Shown piece after piece: positions 12,610 through 24,200 of a DNA stretch of 64,000 bases. Origin of the DNA: Dioscorea cayenensis subsp. rotundata. Taxonomy: Eukaryota; Streptophyta; Magnoliopsida; Dioscoreales; Dioscoreaceae. The stretch is from positions 32,611,016 through 32,675,015 of the forward strand of contig NC_052475.1 of assembly GCF_009730915.1 (NCBI RefSeq), written 5' to 3'. The notes beneath the pieces are model-generated. The model was not told where the DNA came from. It searched no databases and was given only the letters and a program-made list of their open reading frames with translations. How positions within the stretch are numbered: position 1 is the first letter of the stretch; every line of letters begins with the position of its first letter. Made by a program: the position numbers and the translations under genes.

Positions 12610-12640
12610 GGTTTTCAACACTTTTTGGTTTGGAAGAAAA

Positions 12641-13951
12641 ATGGTTGAGAATCGACTCGGAAGGAAAAATAAAGGGCTTGAGGTCCGACAACCCGGAGGT
12701 GAGTACAAGTCTAATTCTTTCCGAAATTTTTGTGAAGATGAAGGTATTATGAGGCATTTCACAGTGAGGAGAAATCCACAACAAAATGGGGTAGCAGAGA
12801 GGATGAACAGGACCTTGTTGGAAAATGTGAGGTGTATGTTGTCCAACGCTGCTTTGGGCAAGATGTTTTGGGCAGAGGCAGTTGCATATGCATGCCACCT
12901 CATCAATAGATTACCATCAGCTGCACTTGAAGGTAAAACACCTTATGAGGTGTGGACTAGAAAACCTGCTACTGATTATGATTCTTTGCATATTTTTGGT
13001 TGTACTGCTTACTTTCATGTCACAGAAAGTAAACTTGATCCGAGAGCAAAGAAAGGTGTATTTTTGGGTCTTTGCAGTGGTGTCAAAGGATACAGGTTAT
13101 GGTGCCCAGAGTTGAAGAAGTTGATATTAAGCAGAGATGTTACATTTGATGAAGGCAGATTTCTCAAAAGTGAAATACAACCTAGTAAGAAAATTGTGCA
13201 AAGCAGGAATGTGCAACAGGTGGAGTTTGAGCATAATGCAGCTAGTTCTCAGATGGATGCAAACCCTACACCTACAAATGATTTTACAGATAATATTGAT
13301 GGAGGTTCTCAGCATGAACCTAAACAGCAGCATGATAATAGTATAGCTGCAACTAGGACAAGGAGAGAAATCAGAAAGCCACCCCGATTTGCTGACATGG
13401 TTGCTTATGCATTGCCTGTTTTAGAAGATGATATTCCAACCACCTATAAAGAAGCCATTAGAAGTTCAGAAAAAATGGATTGGAATAAGGCTATGGATGA
13501 AGAAATGCAATCTCTTCAAAAGAATAACACTTGGGAGCTTGTGAAGCTACCAAAGGGAAGAAAAGAGATTGGTTGCAAATGGGTGTATGCAAAAAAGGAA
13601 GGTACTCAGGGAAAAGATAGTGTGAGGTTCAAGGCAAGATTGGTGGCCAAAGGTTATGCACAGAGAGAAGGACTTGACTACAATGAAGTTTTTTCTCCAG
13701 TAGTAAAGCATTCATCTATTCGGATTCTTTTGGCTTTGGTTGCTCAGTTTGACTTGAATTTGGTACAATTTGATGTGAAGACTGCATTTCTGCATGGGGA
13801 CTTGGAAGAGGAGATTTACATGTCACAACCAGAAGGTTTTAAGGTAGTTGGCAAGGAAGACTTGGTTTGCAGGTTGAACAGGTCATTATATGGTTTGAAA
13901 CAGTCTCCAAGGCAATGTTACAAGAGGTTTGATCAATTTATGAAAGTTTAG
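12641..13951 (+). pseudogene. Copia integrase core and reverse transcriptase (RVT_2)
   Basis: This 436-codon frame has the integrase end (PQQNGVAERMNRTL, then KTPYEVWTRKP, then IFGCTAYFHV) followed by the copia reverse transcriptase (GCKWVYAKKEGT, then RFKARLVAKGYAQREGLDY, then QFDVKTAFLHGDLEEEIYM, then LYGLKQSPRQC). It stops at 13951, before the catalytic YVDD box. Confidence 0.9.
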
Positions 13952-14041
13952 AAATTCACAAGAAGTCTTTATGATCCTTGTGTTTACTTTAAGAAGTTGT
14001 TGGATGTGACTTTCATTTACTTATTGTTATAAGTAGATGAC

Positions 14042-14404
14042 ATGTTAATTGCTGCAAGAAATATTGCTGAGGTTGATAAGTTGAAGAACCAGTTGAACTC
14101 AGAATTTGAAATGAAGGAATTAGGAGAGGCCAAGAAGATATTGGGCATGGAGATTAGTAGAGACAGAGTAAAGGGCACAGTGCATATGAGTCAAAACCAA
14201 TACTTGAAGAAGATAGTACAGCGGTTTGGTATGGATGAACACACTAAACCAGTTAGTACTCCTCTTGCTCCTCATTTTAAATTAAGTGTTGATCAATCCC
14301 CAAAATCTGATGTCGAAAGAGATTATATGAAGAAGGTACCTTATGCTAGTTTAATTGGATGTCTTATGTATGCTATGGTATGTACAAGACCTGATATTTC
14401 CTAG
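14042..14404 (+). pseudogene. Copia reverse transcriptase, C-terminal piece
   Basis: The frame continues the reverse transcriptase after the catalytic box, with KKILGMEISRDRVKG and YASLIGCLMYAMVCTRPDIS. Upstream in the same frame the VDDM residues are preceded by a TAA stop at 14030-14032 in place of the expected tyrosine codon. A second stop follows at 14402. Confidence 0.85.
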
Positions 14405-14413
14405 GCTGTTAGT

Positions 14414-14752
14414 ATGGTGTGTAGATATATGCATGATCCAGGAAAAAAACACTGGGAAACTGCAAAGTGGGTATTGAGGTACATTAAAGGCACTATGGAG
14501 GTTGGTCTGAAATTTGAGAGAAATCATGAGAATGATGACAGATTTCTCATTGGCTATGTGGATTCAGATTTTGTTGGTGATCTGGACAATAGGAGGTCTA
14601 CTCATAGGAAGTCTACATTGCAGTCTACTGTAGCATTATCTACTACAGAAGCAGAGTATATGGCAACAGTAGAAGCTTTGAAGGAGGCCATTTGGATACA
14701 TGGACTGATTGCAGACTTGGGGTTTAACCAAAAAGCAGGTGGAGGTATTTAG
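14414..14752 (+). pseudogene. Copia RNase H remnant with internal deletion
   Basis: The frame holds DSDFVGDLDNRRSTHRKST directly joined to LQSTVALSTTEAEYMA. In copia elements about 20-25 residues (the GYVF...SWKS part) normally lie between these motifs, so an internal deletion is inferred. The final part of RNase H continues out of frame to about 14900. Confidence 0.8.
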
Positions 14753-15091
14753 TGATAGCAGTGCTATTCACTTAGCAAAGAACCGAGGTTCACCATGCTC
14801 GGACTAAACATATAGATGTTCGCTTTTCATTTTGTTCGTGATATTGTGAATGGTGGGGTTATTTTGCTTCGGAAAAATTCATACAAGGGATAATCCTGGC
14901 GATATGATGACTAAGGTCGTTGAGTGGTGCCAAGTTCAATCATTGCTTGAACTTGGTCAACATTGTGATTGTTTGAATTGTTGGAGATGCAGCAAGGAAC
15001 TTGTGAGATTGGTGTGAGATTTCATACTAAAGTGGATGCCGATGATGAGATGGTTTGTGATGTGGCTTGCAAATCTCTCCAAGGTGGAGAT

Positions 15092-15401
15092 TGTTGATTT
15101 GGGGCTTAAGTTGGATGACTCGTTTTGCATTTTCAACCCTATACTATTTTATATGGGTTAATTTGTCATTTTACTTATTTGTGAACCCATTGGCCAATTT
15201 TGGAATAACTTAGGGGGTTATATGAAACTTTTCCTTGTTTTCCCCCTTTGTATGTGTGTATTGCTCGTCATTGAAAATTAAGAGGGTTTTCTTGCTACTC
15301 CATGGATGTAGGCTTGATTGAAAGCCGAACCACGTTAAATTCCTGTGTTATTGTGCATTTTCATTTTATTTTTGCATATTTCTATTTGTTTTTCCACAAC
15401 A
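15092..15401 (+). repeat. Copia 3' LTR
   Basis: This 310-bp LTR matches the 5' LTR end to end and is followed by the target-site copy CTTCT at 15402-15406, after which LecRLK copy 1 resumes. Confidence 0.95.
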
Positions 15402-16900
15402 CTTCTAACTACTCGTTCATTGACTCTCGTAACTGATCGGTGGGCTGCTCACCGGACTTGATACCCAGCGTTGCGATGTAGATGATCTGACGACGGTTTC
15501 AACTCGTGGCGATGACAAACACCGATTGGCGAGATCGGACTATGAACATTACACGGATGCCGAGTGAAGAGAGTGCGAGGGAGTTTTGTTTAAAAGATTG
15601 TCTCTGTCTTTGTGGCGATATTTAGGAATGCCGAGTCTTTGGAAGAAGAGGGCTGCCACTTTCTAATGGCGAGGACCGATAGCACGACAAATGCTTTTTA
15701 TCAAAAGTAGCAAAGGATGGTTCAACTTCAAGGGAAGAAGAACAACCGGCTGAACACGATGAAAAAATTAGGAAAGAATATTACTGTTCAAAGGCTATGG
15801 TGGTTGTTGGCTCTACACTTCTCGGTGGCTCGGTGTTGATTAACTTGTTTCTACTTGCTTATACTTTGATGGTGGCCTTCTACTTTTCGAGAAAAAAAGC
15901 GGAAACAACTCCATCAGAGGCGTTGGCGGTGTAGGAGGGTCTCAACCTTCATTCTTTTTGCATACAAACAATTACATGAGGCCACAAATGGCTTCAATGA
16001 AGAACTTGGGAGAGGGGCATTTGGCACTTTGTTTATAAGGGGTATTGCAAAGGGAGGATAGGGATCTTCATTGCGAGTGAAGAAACTGGACAAGCTGTTG
16101 AAAGACGCAGAGAAGGAATTTACGTCGGAAGTGAGATCAATTGGGCAAACACACCACAAAAATTTGGTGCGATTGATTGGTATCTGCAAAGAAGCGGAAA
16201 ACAGGATGTTAGTGTATGAATTCATGAGCAATGGTTCATTGACGAGCTTCCTCTTCGGCGAAGAGAAACTGGAGTGGAACAAGAGAGTGAACATCATCTA
16301 TGATGTCGCCAAAGGCCTACTCTATCTGCATGAAGAATGTGTTTTCTCCAATCATTCAACTGTGACATCAAAAAGCCAAAAACATACTCTTGGACGACCA
16401 TTTTTGTGGCAAGGATATCGAGTTTCGGATTGGCAAAGCTTACATTGGTGGATCAAACAAGAGCGAACAACTTTGGAATTCGAGGGACCAAAGGGTATGT
16501 TGCACCGGAATGGTTCAAGAACACACTCGGTGACGACAAAAGGTGGATGTTTATAGTTATGGAGTTTTTGATCTTTGGAGATCATTTGCTTTGCGAGAAA
16601 AAAACTTGGAACTAGAATTGGGGTTTGATCAGAGAGAGGCGGTGTTGGTTTCTTGGGCTTGTGATTGTTATAGAAATGGCGAGCTGGATCTTTTGGTGGA
16701 AAGTGATATAGAAGCCATGATGGACATGAGAAGAGTGGAGAAATTTGTAAGGGTGGCCATTTGGTGTATACAAGAAGACCCATCATTGAGACCTTCAATG
16801 GAGAAGGTAACCACGGATGCTTAAAGGCTCTGTTGATGTTCCCCGTGCCTCCTGATCCTTCTTCATTCATGAGGGCCACTCGGATAGGAATCCTTGTCCA
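15402..16900 (+). pseudogene. LecRLK copy 1, 3' part (PAN, transmembrane, kinase)
   Basis: The interrupted receptor kinase resumes here. The PAN-like region (15430-15720) is heavily shifted. A transmembrane segment is readable at about 15790-15890 (GSTLLGGSVLINLFLLAYTL). The kinase runs across at least three frames. 16071-16556 carries [20 protein letters not shown] and [20 protein letters not shown]. Another frame from 16337 carries ISSFGLAKL, in which the DFG aspartate is replaced by serine. The C-terminal lobe is at 16543-16824 (WCIQEDPSLRPSMEKV). The tail VPPDPSSFM is near 16850-16880. The catalytic loop is destroyed by several indels. It cannot encode a working kinase. Confidence 0.88.
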
Positions 16901-17520
16901 TCCTTTATATGGTTGCTTTTTAAGTTTTCGATCTTTGGAATGTTGTTGGTCTTTTGTCGAGTAAGCGTAGTCATAAAGTCTTTTTGTATCGACCTGCTTT
17001 CACCACTTTCAATTGAGTGATGGAAATTGAAAAAGAGAAGCCCTAAACTTATGTTTTTAGTCCATTTTTCTTTTCAAAACCCCAGCAAAATAGCAGTGAA
17101 AATTCTCTGTTTCCCCGGCGAGGAAACCAAATCCAACCCTTGTTTCATCTCCCTTAGTGATTTTTTTAAACCACAAAGATTAAAACAAACTAACTGCAGA
17201 TCTATATATGAATGTCATGCTGATATTTCTCTCTTCTCGACCCTACTGATTGCATTTGTTTTCCCCAAAATGAGCGATCTAGCCGTTAAGAAAGGCAAGG
17301 CATGCACAAATCTCGGTAGACAGAGTGGGAGGCGTGACCCGATGCACACATGGGCGCTGGAACCACCCATACGCAACCATTACTCACACTCCCAGAAATG
17401 TGCCCTTACCCAAAATTCGAACTCTCATCACTTGTGAAGGGTTCTATTGGGGATTCAACTACCAATAGACCACTTGGTCGTTGATGGCTTATAGTGCACT
17501 TGTTAGTGTTGGGGTTTTCA
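16900..17520. other. Insertion or flank sequence, no gene seen
   Basis: This follows LecRLK copy 1. Compared with copy 3, whose 3' flank pairs with 19040 onward, roughly 17000-19000 is extra sequence, probably inserted. Short frames here have no recognisable family. Confidence 0.4.
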
Positions 17521-18230
17521 GGTTTTTGGAACAGTGAAAAACTGTGATAACTACTGTAGCAATTCTACTGGTACTGTAGCACTGTTACTGTTCACGTGCG
17601 ACCTGTCTGCGGGCGCACATTGGCCCGTGAACCTCACTTCCTATCTGTGCGGCCAGTATGCGGGCACAAGCTTGCCTGTGAGCCTTACTACTGTAGCAAT
17701 TACTATTCTTGTACGGGGCTCATGCGGCCGCAAAACGCTCGCGAACCTCACTGGCGACCTTGTGCTGGGCGTATATAGCCCGCATAAACTGCAAATAGCC
17801 TTGAACAAATTCCTTGAGGCTTCAAAAGGTCTTCCTAAGTATCTACAAGTCTCCAAAGCTTCAAAACAAGGTCAAAACACTATCAAACCCCTTAATTATT
17901 GTTAGAATGAGATGAAGAAGCATACAATGATTCAAGACAACGATTTTTAGTGTCAAAACCCTACAAATCGTGGGAAAAAACACGGGACTCCTTAGAGTCT
18001 CTTAAACATGCATCCACTAGGTCAATAATGAGTTACAATGGATGTTCTCTAGCTAACTAGAGGTTTACATGCACAGAGGCGAAGACATTCATAAGAGAGG
18101 AGTTCTCATTGACAAACATCATCATCATCATCAAGATGGCTAACAAACAACAAGTAGGGGGTAAAAGGAAGGATCAAACCTAATCAATAGGTAGTGCTTC
18201 TTGCAAGGAGTCTCCTCCCGGAGTTTAAGT
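17520..18230. repeat. Probable LTR-retroelement relic with GC-rich tandem units
   Basis: The region contains CTGTAGCA-type motifs and an unusually GC-rich block in otherwise AT-rich DNA. It resembles fragments of plant LTR retrotransposons (inference). No protein domain was seen. Confidence 0.35.
17596..17761. repeat. Three diverged copies of a 51-64 bp GC-rich unit
   Basis: Three head-to-tail units start at 17596, 17647 and 17711. Each begins GTGCG or GTACG, has a TGCGG core, and continues to a GTGAACCTCACT-like end (GTGAGCCTTACT in the second unit). They diverge clearly from each other. Confidence 0.7.
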
Positions 18231-18299
18231 GAGATTTGGTGATATTTGGCCATCCAATCTCCTTACCCTAGCTTCCTCTATTCCTTTTTTCCCCCCTTT

Positions 18300-18325
18300 T
18301 CCTCTCTCTCTCTCTCTCTCTCTTT
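18300..18325. repeat. (TC)n microsatellite
   Basis: A run of about ten TC dinucleotides lies in a pyrimidine-rich stretch. Confidence 0.9.
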
Positions 18326-19740
18326 CGAGGATGATCACCACTCCTAAAGATGGCCTCCTCTCATTCCCCGAGAATGAGAGAATTTCACCCTGTGAAATTA
18401 CCTCCTTGCTTTTCATCTTCTCCACTATTGACCTAGCTTCTTTTTTTTCTTCATGGGCTAGGAGCCCAATTATTCATCCAACCCAACAAATGGGTTGGAG
18501 CCAACAGTTAGTGATAATCTTGGTAATATTTCATGAAACAGTGTTCAGTCCTCTTTCTCCTTCTTCTGATCGACTCAAACAATTTTTTATATTGAACTCT
18601 AAGCCTATTTGTAAATCAAACAAAACAAAAGAGAGTTTATGTTGTGTTGCCCTTCATTTTATTTGTATCAAATACACTCAAAGGATAATATGATACAACC
18701 AAGAAGTCTAACTCATTGGAATCCAGGTTCGGTGCTTGCTTATAAGGATTAGTCCAATTATTGTTGTGTGACACCCTCAATTTATTGATCTGACAAAGCA
18801 ATGACAATATGTAATGAAATAAATTTCCTAATGATTTTGGGACTTTATACCTCCGAAGTTTTTTATACAATATTTTATAATTATTTAAGCTTTATTTATT
18901 TATAAAATTTTTATTATTTTTTAATTTTATTTATTATTTTATCATTAGTTTAATTTTTTAAAAATATATGTTTTGTGATTTGTAAGAAGAGAACCAATTT
19001 ATTGAAAAGTTGTGTTATTGTTACATGATATTAATTAAGTGTTCATGCCATTGCTTTTCTTGAGAAGTAATACAACACTTGCTTCAAATATTCTCTTAAT
19101 TTTCTAGTATCATGATATAACCGGCGTTCAAGGGAAAAAAGGTATGAGCAATTTCCCACTTCAAACTACTAAGTTTACAACAATAAATTATATTAATTAA
19201 CGTGAGTAATAGTTATATGTGGGTGATTTCAGCATTCATCCCCACTTGTTCCGCTGAAACTTGTGTATGTCTTTTTTTTTTAGCAGTCTAACCGCTCATC
19301 TTGACAAAAAAACAATCAATTATAACGTTGTCATTATTTTTAAAAACAAATGGATTAACAACATAAGTGAGATACATAATATTTTTAATTCAAAAATCGA
19401 TAAGTAACTTTACATAGATTACATAACAATTATTACTCCTATAATAACAATATAGTAGTTTTTTTTCTCTCAAGCTAAAAGTTACTCCCTACATTTCTTT
19501 TTATCTGTCGTGGTTAATTGAATCTCACATTTCAAAAAATTTAGTTATTTCACAAAATTTTATAAAAAATTAATTATTTTTTTAAAATTACCCATAATTT
19601 ATATTTTCGCATTTCTCTTTCATGTTTAATTCTAAGGAGAGAATTGGATAAAGTATTAAAAATAATTTTTAAAAAAAAATAATAAATGTTTTTATGTTTG
19701 AGAATGAAAAGATAAAAAGTATTATGACAATGAAGGGAGT
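18326..19740. other. AT-rich intergenic DNA, partly LecRLK 3' flank
   Basis: No gene was seen. Around 19040-19140 the sequence matches the 3' flank of LecRLK copy 3 near 38740-38820 (shared CTTTTCTTGAGAAGTAATA). This marks the return of the duplicated block after an insertion. Confidence 0.5.
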
Positions 19741-20280
19741 AAGAATTGGACTATTTTCCAATACAATGTTCCAGATTTGAAAATTCTAGCAGCATCAAAA
19801 CCCATCAAATCAAATTTAATGCATTCACAAAATAATGGAATTAGGGAGTGGGGAGGAGCCACAAGCTTTTGGCCATGCACTAATATATCGGACCAAACCC
19901 ACAGGACCACCATTAGAGAAGGGGGATGGGAATAGAATACTTTTTTTTTTTCTCACCGATGGTTGAAGGGAAAAAAAACAGAAGAAAACGAAGAAAGAAA
20001 TATACATACAAATGATCCAACCATAATTGTTCAAAGTCTTGACATGGGTCTCACAAAAGTTGATGTTAATGGTTAGCCAATCACTGTTTCCATTATGTGG
20101 AAAAAGGTTGGAGGACATTTTCTTGTCTCCATCATTAATTATGAAGTCTTGCGAAGACCCACTGGTCTAGGCTGCCCATGAAAATAAATAAAGTAGCAAG
20201 AGACTTGGTCAAGACAACATTAAACAGTTTCTGTGGTGTCTATTTGGGGTTTTTTCGAGTTTTAGGAGGACTAGGTTTTC
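19740..20280. repeat. Duplicated LecRLK 3' flank, paralogous to 38900-39400
   Basis: This segment aligns by eye with 38900-39400. Shared stretches include AATTTAATGCATTCACAAAA, GAGGAGCC, and GACTTGGTCAAGACAA. It shows that the tandem duplication covered several kilobases downstream of the receptor kinase. Confidence 0.8.
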
Positions 20281-20284
20281 CCTT

Positions 20285-22135
20285 TAGATGGTGTTTGTTA
20301 AGATATTTTTGGGTTAGATGTAATTAAGTTATTTGATTTTTAAAAATTCGGAGTTTGGTTTACCAAATTTTAAAAACTCATATAAGTCAAAATACCATAC
20401 GGGTGTTTGATAGGTGGGAAAGTGGTTACTTTCCTGGGAATTTCTATCAAAGGAAACCTTTGTTTGTGTTTGGTTGGCCATTTTCACTGAAAAGTTATAT
20501 TGATATCCGAAAATCATTGCCTCAAATTAATTGGATGTAATTCCCTCAGTTTATTGATGGAAAGCCAGTTTCCCATGGAAAAGAAATATGATTTTATAGT
20601 GTAATGACAAGAATGATCTTGACATTAGTCCCAATTTAGCTTGCTGAGAGGATTGATCCTTGTCCTTCTCCCGATCCTTGTCTAAATCCTTGGCCCCTTG
20701 GGTGCGCATCTCCTTCTCCAGTGATATAGCTTTTCTCTCTCTTTAGAAACATCAATGACAAACTCTTACGTGATTTTTATCCTGTCTCAACGATCTTGTT
20801 TTGTTGTGACATGGTTCATGGTATTTGTTGTGATTTGAATCATGGTGTTTTGTGCTTAATTAGTGGTGATAAGATTGAATTAACTGTAAATGATAAAGTT
20901 CATTAATCCAATTAATTGTAAATAACAAAGATGGAATACAAATCTGAATCCTGAATCTTGAATTTGAATTAATTGTAATTAGCTGGAGGAGTGATCATAG
21001 CAACTTCAATTAGCTGGAGGAGTGATCATAGCTGTTAGGTTGAAAGATTAAACAATTTTTCATTAACACAAAACCTACAATGTACAAGGTATATATAGAT
21101 ACACAGTTATATAAATAAGGTAGCTATACAAATATAGATATACAGCTGTATACACAGCTGTATTCCCTAACAATAGCAACTTCAAACTCTAATCCACCGC
21201 TGCCAAACTAGATGTCGTTACTTAGCTGGTTGATGCTCAACTTCTTCAGTCAATGTAGGCTTTTGTTCTCTATTCAGTGAAGAGAGCAACTGTTAATGTT
21301 TCGATGGAATTTTTAGTAAGCCTTGAACAAAGCTTTTGATGTTGTCAATGGTTGTGCGTGTTTTTTTCTTGAAAATTTATTTTTATTATATTTAATTTGG
21401 GCATTGTGTAAGTTTCTGCTGGTGGGTTTATATCAAAAGCTTAAAACAATGTTCACTCATGGCAATAATTGATTTTACTGTTTTAGATCAATTCTTCAGT
21501 TATCTCCGATGGATGGACTCTGCCTAGAAAGGGTCTCCCATCAAATGATGATATTAAATCTTTGGAATTATTCATATGGAAATTTATAAATTTATCATCA
21601 CATTATAATATGGTTTGTAATATTGCTTTCAGATTAATTTTTTTCATACATGAGTTCAAGCATAATATGGTCTGCCAATGTGGAATCTTGAATGGCAAAT
21701 TGTTGATTTTGGTAACATTTTTTTTTTTATTGTATTATGATATCTTAATCTAAGAGCTCTTGCTATTAGATTAAAAATTTAAAATAATCTGTTAATAAAT
21801 TTAATATTAATAATAATTAACATATAATTATAATTGTTTAAAATAATATCTATTAATATAAATTAAAAAAAAACAAAAAATTAGCATGTACTAGATTGTG
21901 TGAGGTAATCTTACATTGAGTGCTCACATCCATATAATCCATCAAGTCAAACACATATTTTCAAATTCTAGGTTTACATATTCCTCCAATAAAACATAAA
22001 ATTTGCATATGCAGCATCTCCAATTACAGACAACTAAACACCAGATTTGACTACACTGAATTTTAAAATTAAAATATTTACAGTTACATTGTAATTACAA
22101 ATCCACTGCGTTTACAGTTACATACAACCAAATGG
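20285..22135. mobile_element. Insertion in the duplicated flank, probable DNA element
   Basis: About 1.85 kb is present here but absent from the paralogous flank, where the corresponding point is near 39400-39450. Its edges carry loosely inverted motifs (GGTGTTTGTT on the left, AACCAAATGGTACC on the right). No transposase frame was seen. It contains a later solo LTR at 21033-21172. The class is uncertain. Confidence 0.5.
21033..21172. mobile_element. Solo LTR, 140 bp, with 5-bp target-site duplication
   Basis: The unit begins TGTTAGG and ends CCCTAACA, a typical LTR border pair. It is flanked by ATAGC at 21028-21032 and 21173-21177. No internal coding region is present, so it is a solo LTR left by recombination, or an LTR of a very small retrotransposon family. 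A 26-bp local duplication (TAGCTGGAGGAGTGATCATA) lies just upstream. Confidence 0.8.
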
Positions 22136-22229
22136 TACCTTAAATGCAAAGATCAATGAAGCACCGAAATTAGAGAGAAGACAGTAGTAACGCCAACAAA
22201 AATTCATGTGGGAACTAGCCTTATGTAAT

Positions 22230-22500
22230 TGGGGGGAATTAGTCAGCCATTGAATAGCCCAATGGTAGACACAAGAGTGCAAAGAGAAGGATAAAAGCTC
22301 GAATCCTCCTACGACAATAATGTTTATACACTAGACACTTTGGTCAAATATTATTTATCAATACTATTCACACTCTAGGTGTGGTCAACTTTGGAAGAAA
22401 CAATGGTTTCAACCTTCTAAAATTATAGTGCATGGGGGTTTTCCTAGGAGGTCTGTAAGGCACTGCAATTGCTGCACTTCCATATCTGCATGTCAAACAA
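22230..22500 (+). repeat. Dispersed repeat, possible tRNA-derived SINE
   Basis: The sequence contains TAGCCCAATGGT (A-box-like) and AGCTCGAATCC (B-box-like) about 40 bp apart. Its downstream part matches 34290-34570 (ATTATAG...ATGGGG-TTTTCCTA). It is absent from the paralogous flank at 39540, so it inserted there. The SINE call is an inference. Confidence 0.4.
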
Positions 22501-22549
22501 CGCTTGTTACTTATTCGTTAAAAAAAAAGCCCGGAGAAACTATTCAACC

Positions 22550-22740
22550 TACCATGTTCAGCTCCAAGAATCACCACCTTATTAAAGATAATTAGCAACC
22601 AAGATTCAATCATAAGTACTCAATTAAATACAACCACATTTCTTTTCAAGAATTATCCAATTGACCAAAAGTTCATGAGGAAAATCAAGTAAGATAACAC
22701 AATGTAATTCCTAAGCAATGTCATGTTCACAAATAAATGG
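22550..22740. repeat. Duplicated LecRLK 3' flank, paralogous to 39560-39730
   Basis: This segment matches 39560-39730 closely (shared AGTTCATGAGGAAAATCAAG and CACAATGTAATTC). The match breaks off at about 22740, where a long insertion begins. Confidence 0.75.
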
Positions 22741-23900
22741 CCGCAAACCTAGAAAGTTGGAACCCTGTAAATTTGCAAGGCCTCAGAATTTCTCTTAAAT
22801 TAAAAAAATATATCAACCAAGAGAACCACTTACACGGACTTTAAGGATATAATGTAGTTCAAAAGTACATGAAATCCAAAAGACAGGATTTAGGATCCAG
22901 AACAAACAAATCCAATAACTCTAACACTACACAGAGAGAACACCAACTACTAACAGCAAAATCGTTTCAAATATCATAACAAAAATATAAATAATTAGAA
23001 ATTTGAATGAAATACAGAGTAAAGTAATTCATCATATGTATAATCACAAAGCTAGAAAAATTGTTTTCCAATTATACTGGATCCAAAAGTGATGTAAAAT
23101 ATATCAAATTACTAATATATTTAATATAAGTCTCCGAATTTACTACATATAACCTAGCCATTTATTTCTCCTTTGCGACCCGAGTTAAAATAACATAACT
23201 CATATATAGGGTTGAGCATAACGCATTTGGAGATAAAAAAAATCATATACTAAATAACTATTAGAGGTGAAATACAGAAATACCCATACAAATGTCAAGG
23301 GCTACAAAAATAGTATATAATTCCCAAAGTACAACATACAACAAATTGGATAGAGATTTGACAAAAATCATGCATAAAATTACAACCCATGAGACAAAAA
23401 CCTAACACAATAACAATAATTAACAATGTGAAGAAAACAAAGAATTACATTGATAGTAGAGGCTTTTAGCTCAACATTTAAGGAGCACTAATAGCATCTT
23501 AAAATTCAACAATAATAACACCTCAAAGCTTACTAGTTTAGAGACATAAGGCATGTGGTAGATATCTCGCATACAAGGAAGAAGGAAACTAAAAGGTCAC
23601 AAATATACATAATTTCAAAGAGATCATGACATGCTAAGGTGGAGACAATAAGCTAAACTTTAAGCAACAAAGATCATTGTTATAAAGATACATAAACCAA
23701 GCTTTAATTTGCAAAAACACTAGGAACAATACTAGGTATAAGACAGACTTAAGCAAGTTCAATTCCAACAAGAAAAATTGCTACTAGAGCATCGAGTTCT
23801 ACAACAATCAAAATATCAAAGCCTCATACCTTAGAACTTGTTGACGAGCTAGTGACAACACACTACTCTAACCTCGCACCAACCTCGCTAAGCAGCAATG
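22740..23900. other. Inserted sequence of unknown class
   Basis: This lies inside the roughly 3.6-kb stretch (22740-26370) that interrupts the duplicated flank. It is A-rich on the plus strand, and I could not recognise a protein or repeat family. It may belong to the same insertion as the gypsy fragment that follows. Confidence 0.35.
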
Positions 23901-23901
23901 A

Positions 23902-24200
23902 TGTGTGTCAAAAGAAATGAAGGAAGAAGGGTTGTTTTGAATGACTGAAGCTGAGGAAGAGCATTAGAATTGGAAGGCAAAGCTAATCAAAGAAAGTTAA
24001 ATCTTAACCGTAGATGTAGTTAAGAATTGGGTCCACTTCTAAGTTGTAATCTCCACAGTTGTTTTCTCTATATAAGAATGTAACCTAATATTGCAGGGGA
24101 CTATGATGGAATTTGTGGACTTGCTACTTTCTCCTTTTTCTCTTCTCTAGTTTCTCTTCTTCTCTTCTTTTCTAGGTCTTCTTCCTTTGGCTTGAATTGA
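23902..24200 (+). repeat. Truncated gypsy LTR copy (first of two in tandem)
   Basis: It begins TGTGTGTCAAAAG and matches the LTR at 24201-24491 along its length, but lacks the last 20 or so bases of the complete LTR. Confidence 0.75.

Larger units (their letters stand above)
10620..15401 (+). mobile_element. Ty1/copia LTR retrotransposon, complete ends, dead coding region
   Basis: The element has two LTRs (10620-10930 and 15092-15401) that begin TGTTGATT and end CCACAACA. The 5-bp target-site duplication CTTCT lies at 10615-10619 and 15402-15406. The sequence after the 5' LTR contains TGGTATCAGAG, a primer site of the initiator-Met-tRNA type. A purine-rich tract lies just before the 3' LTR. 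Internal order is gag, protease, integrase, reverse transcriptase, RNase H, the copia order. Family details resemble the Tork/TNT1 group (inference). It inserted into LecRLK copy 1. By eye the LTRs differ at about 13 substitutions and one indel in 310 bp, roughly 4%. Confidence 0.95.

Noticed and set aside
17596..17761. CRISPR-like array
   Set aside because: The units are diverged, directly adjacent and lack spacers; the DNA is from a plant nucleus.
22280..22300. Possible tRNA gene at the B-box-like motif
   Set aside because: No cloverleaf could be folded around the A- and B-box-like motifs; a SINE-like repeat explains them better.
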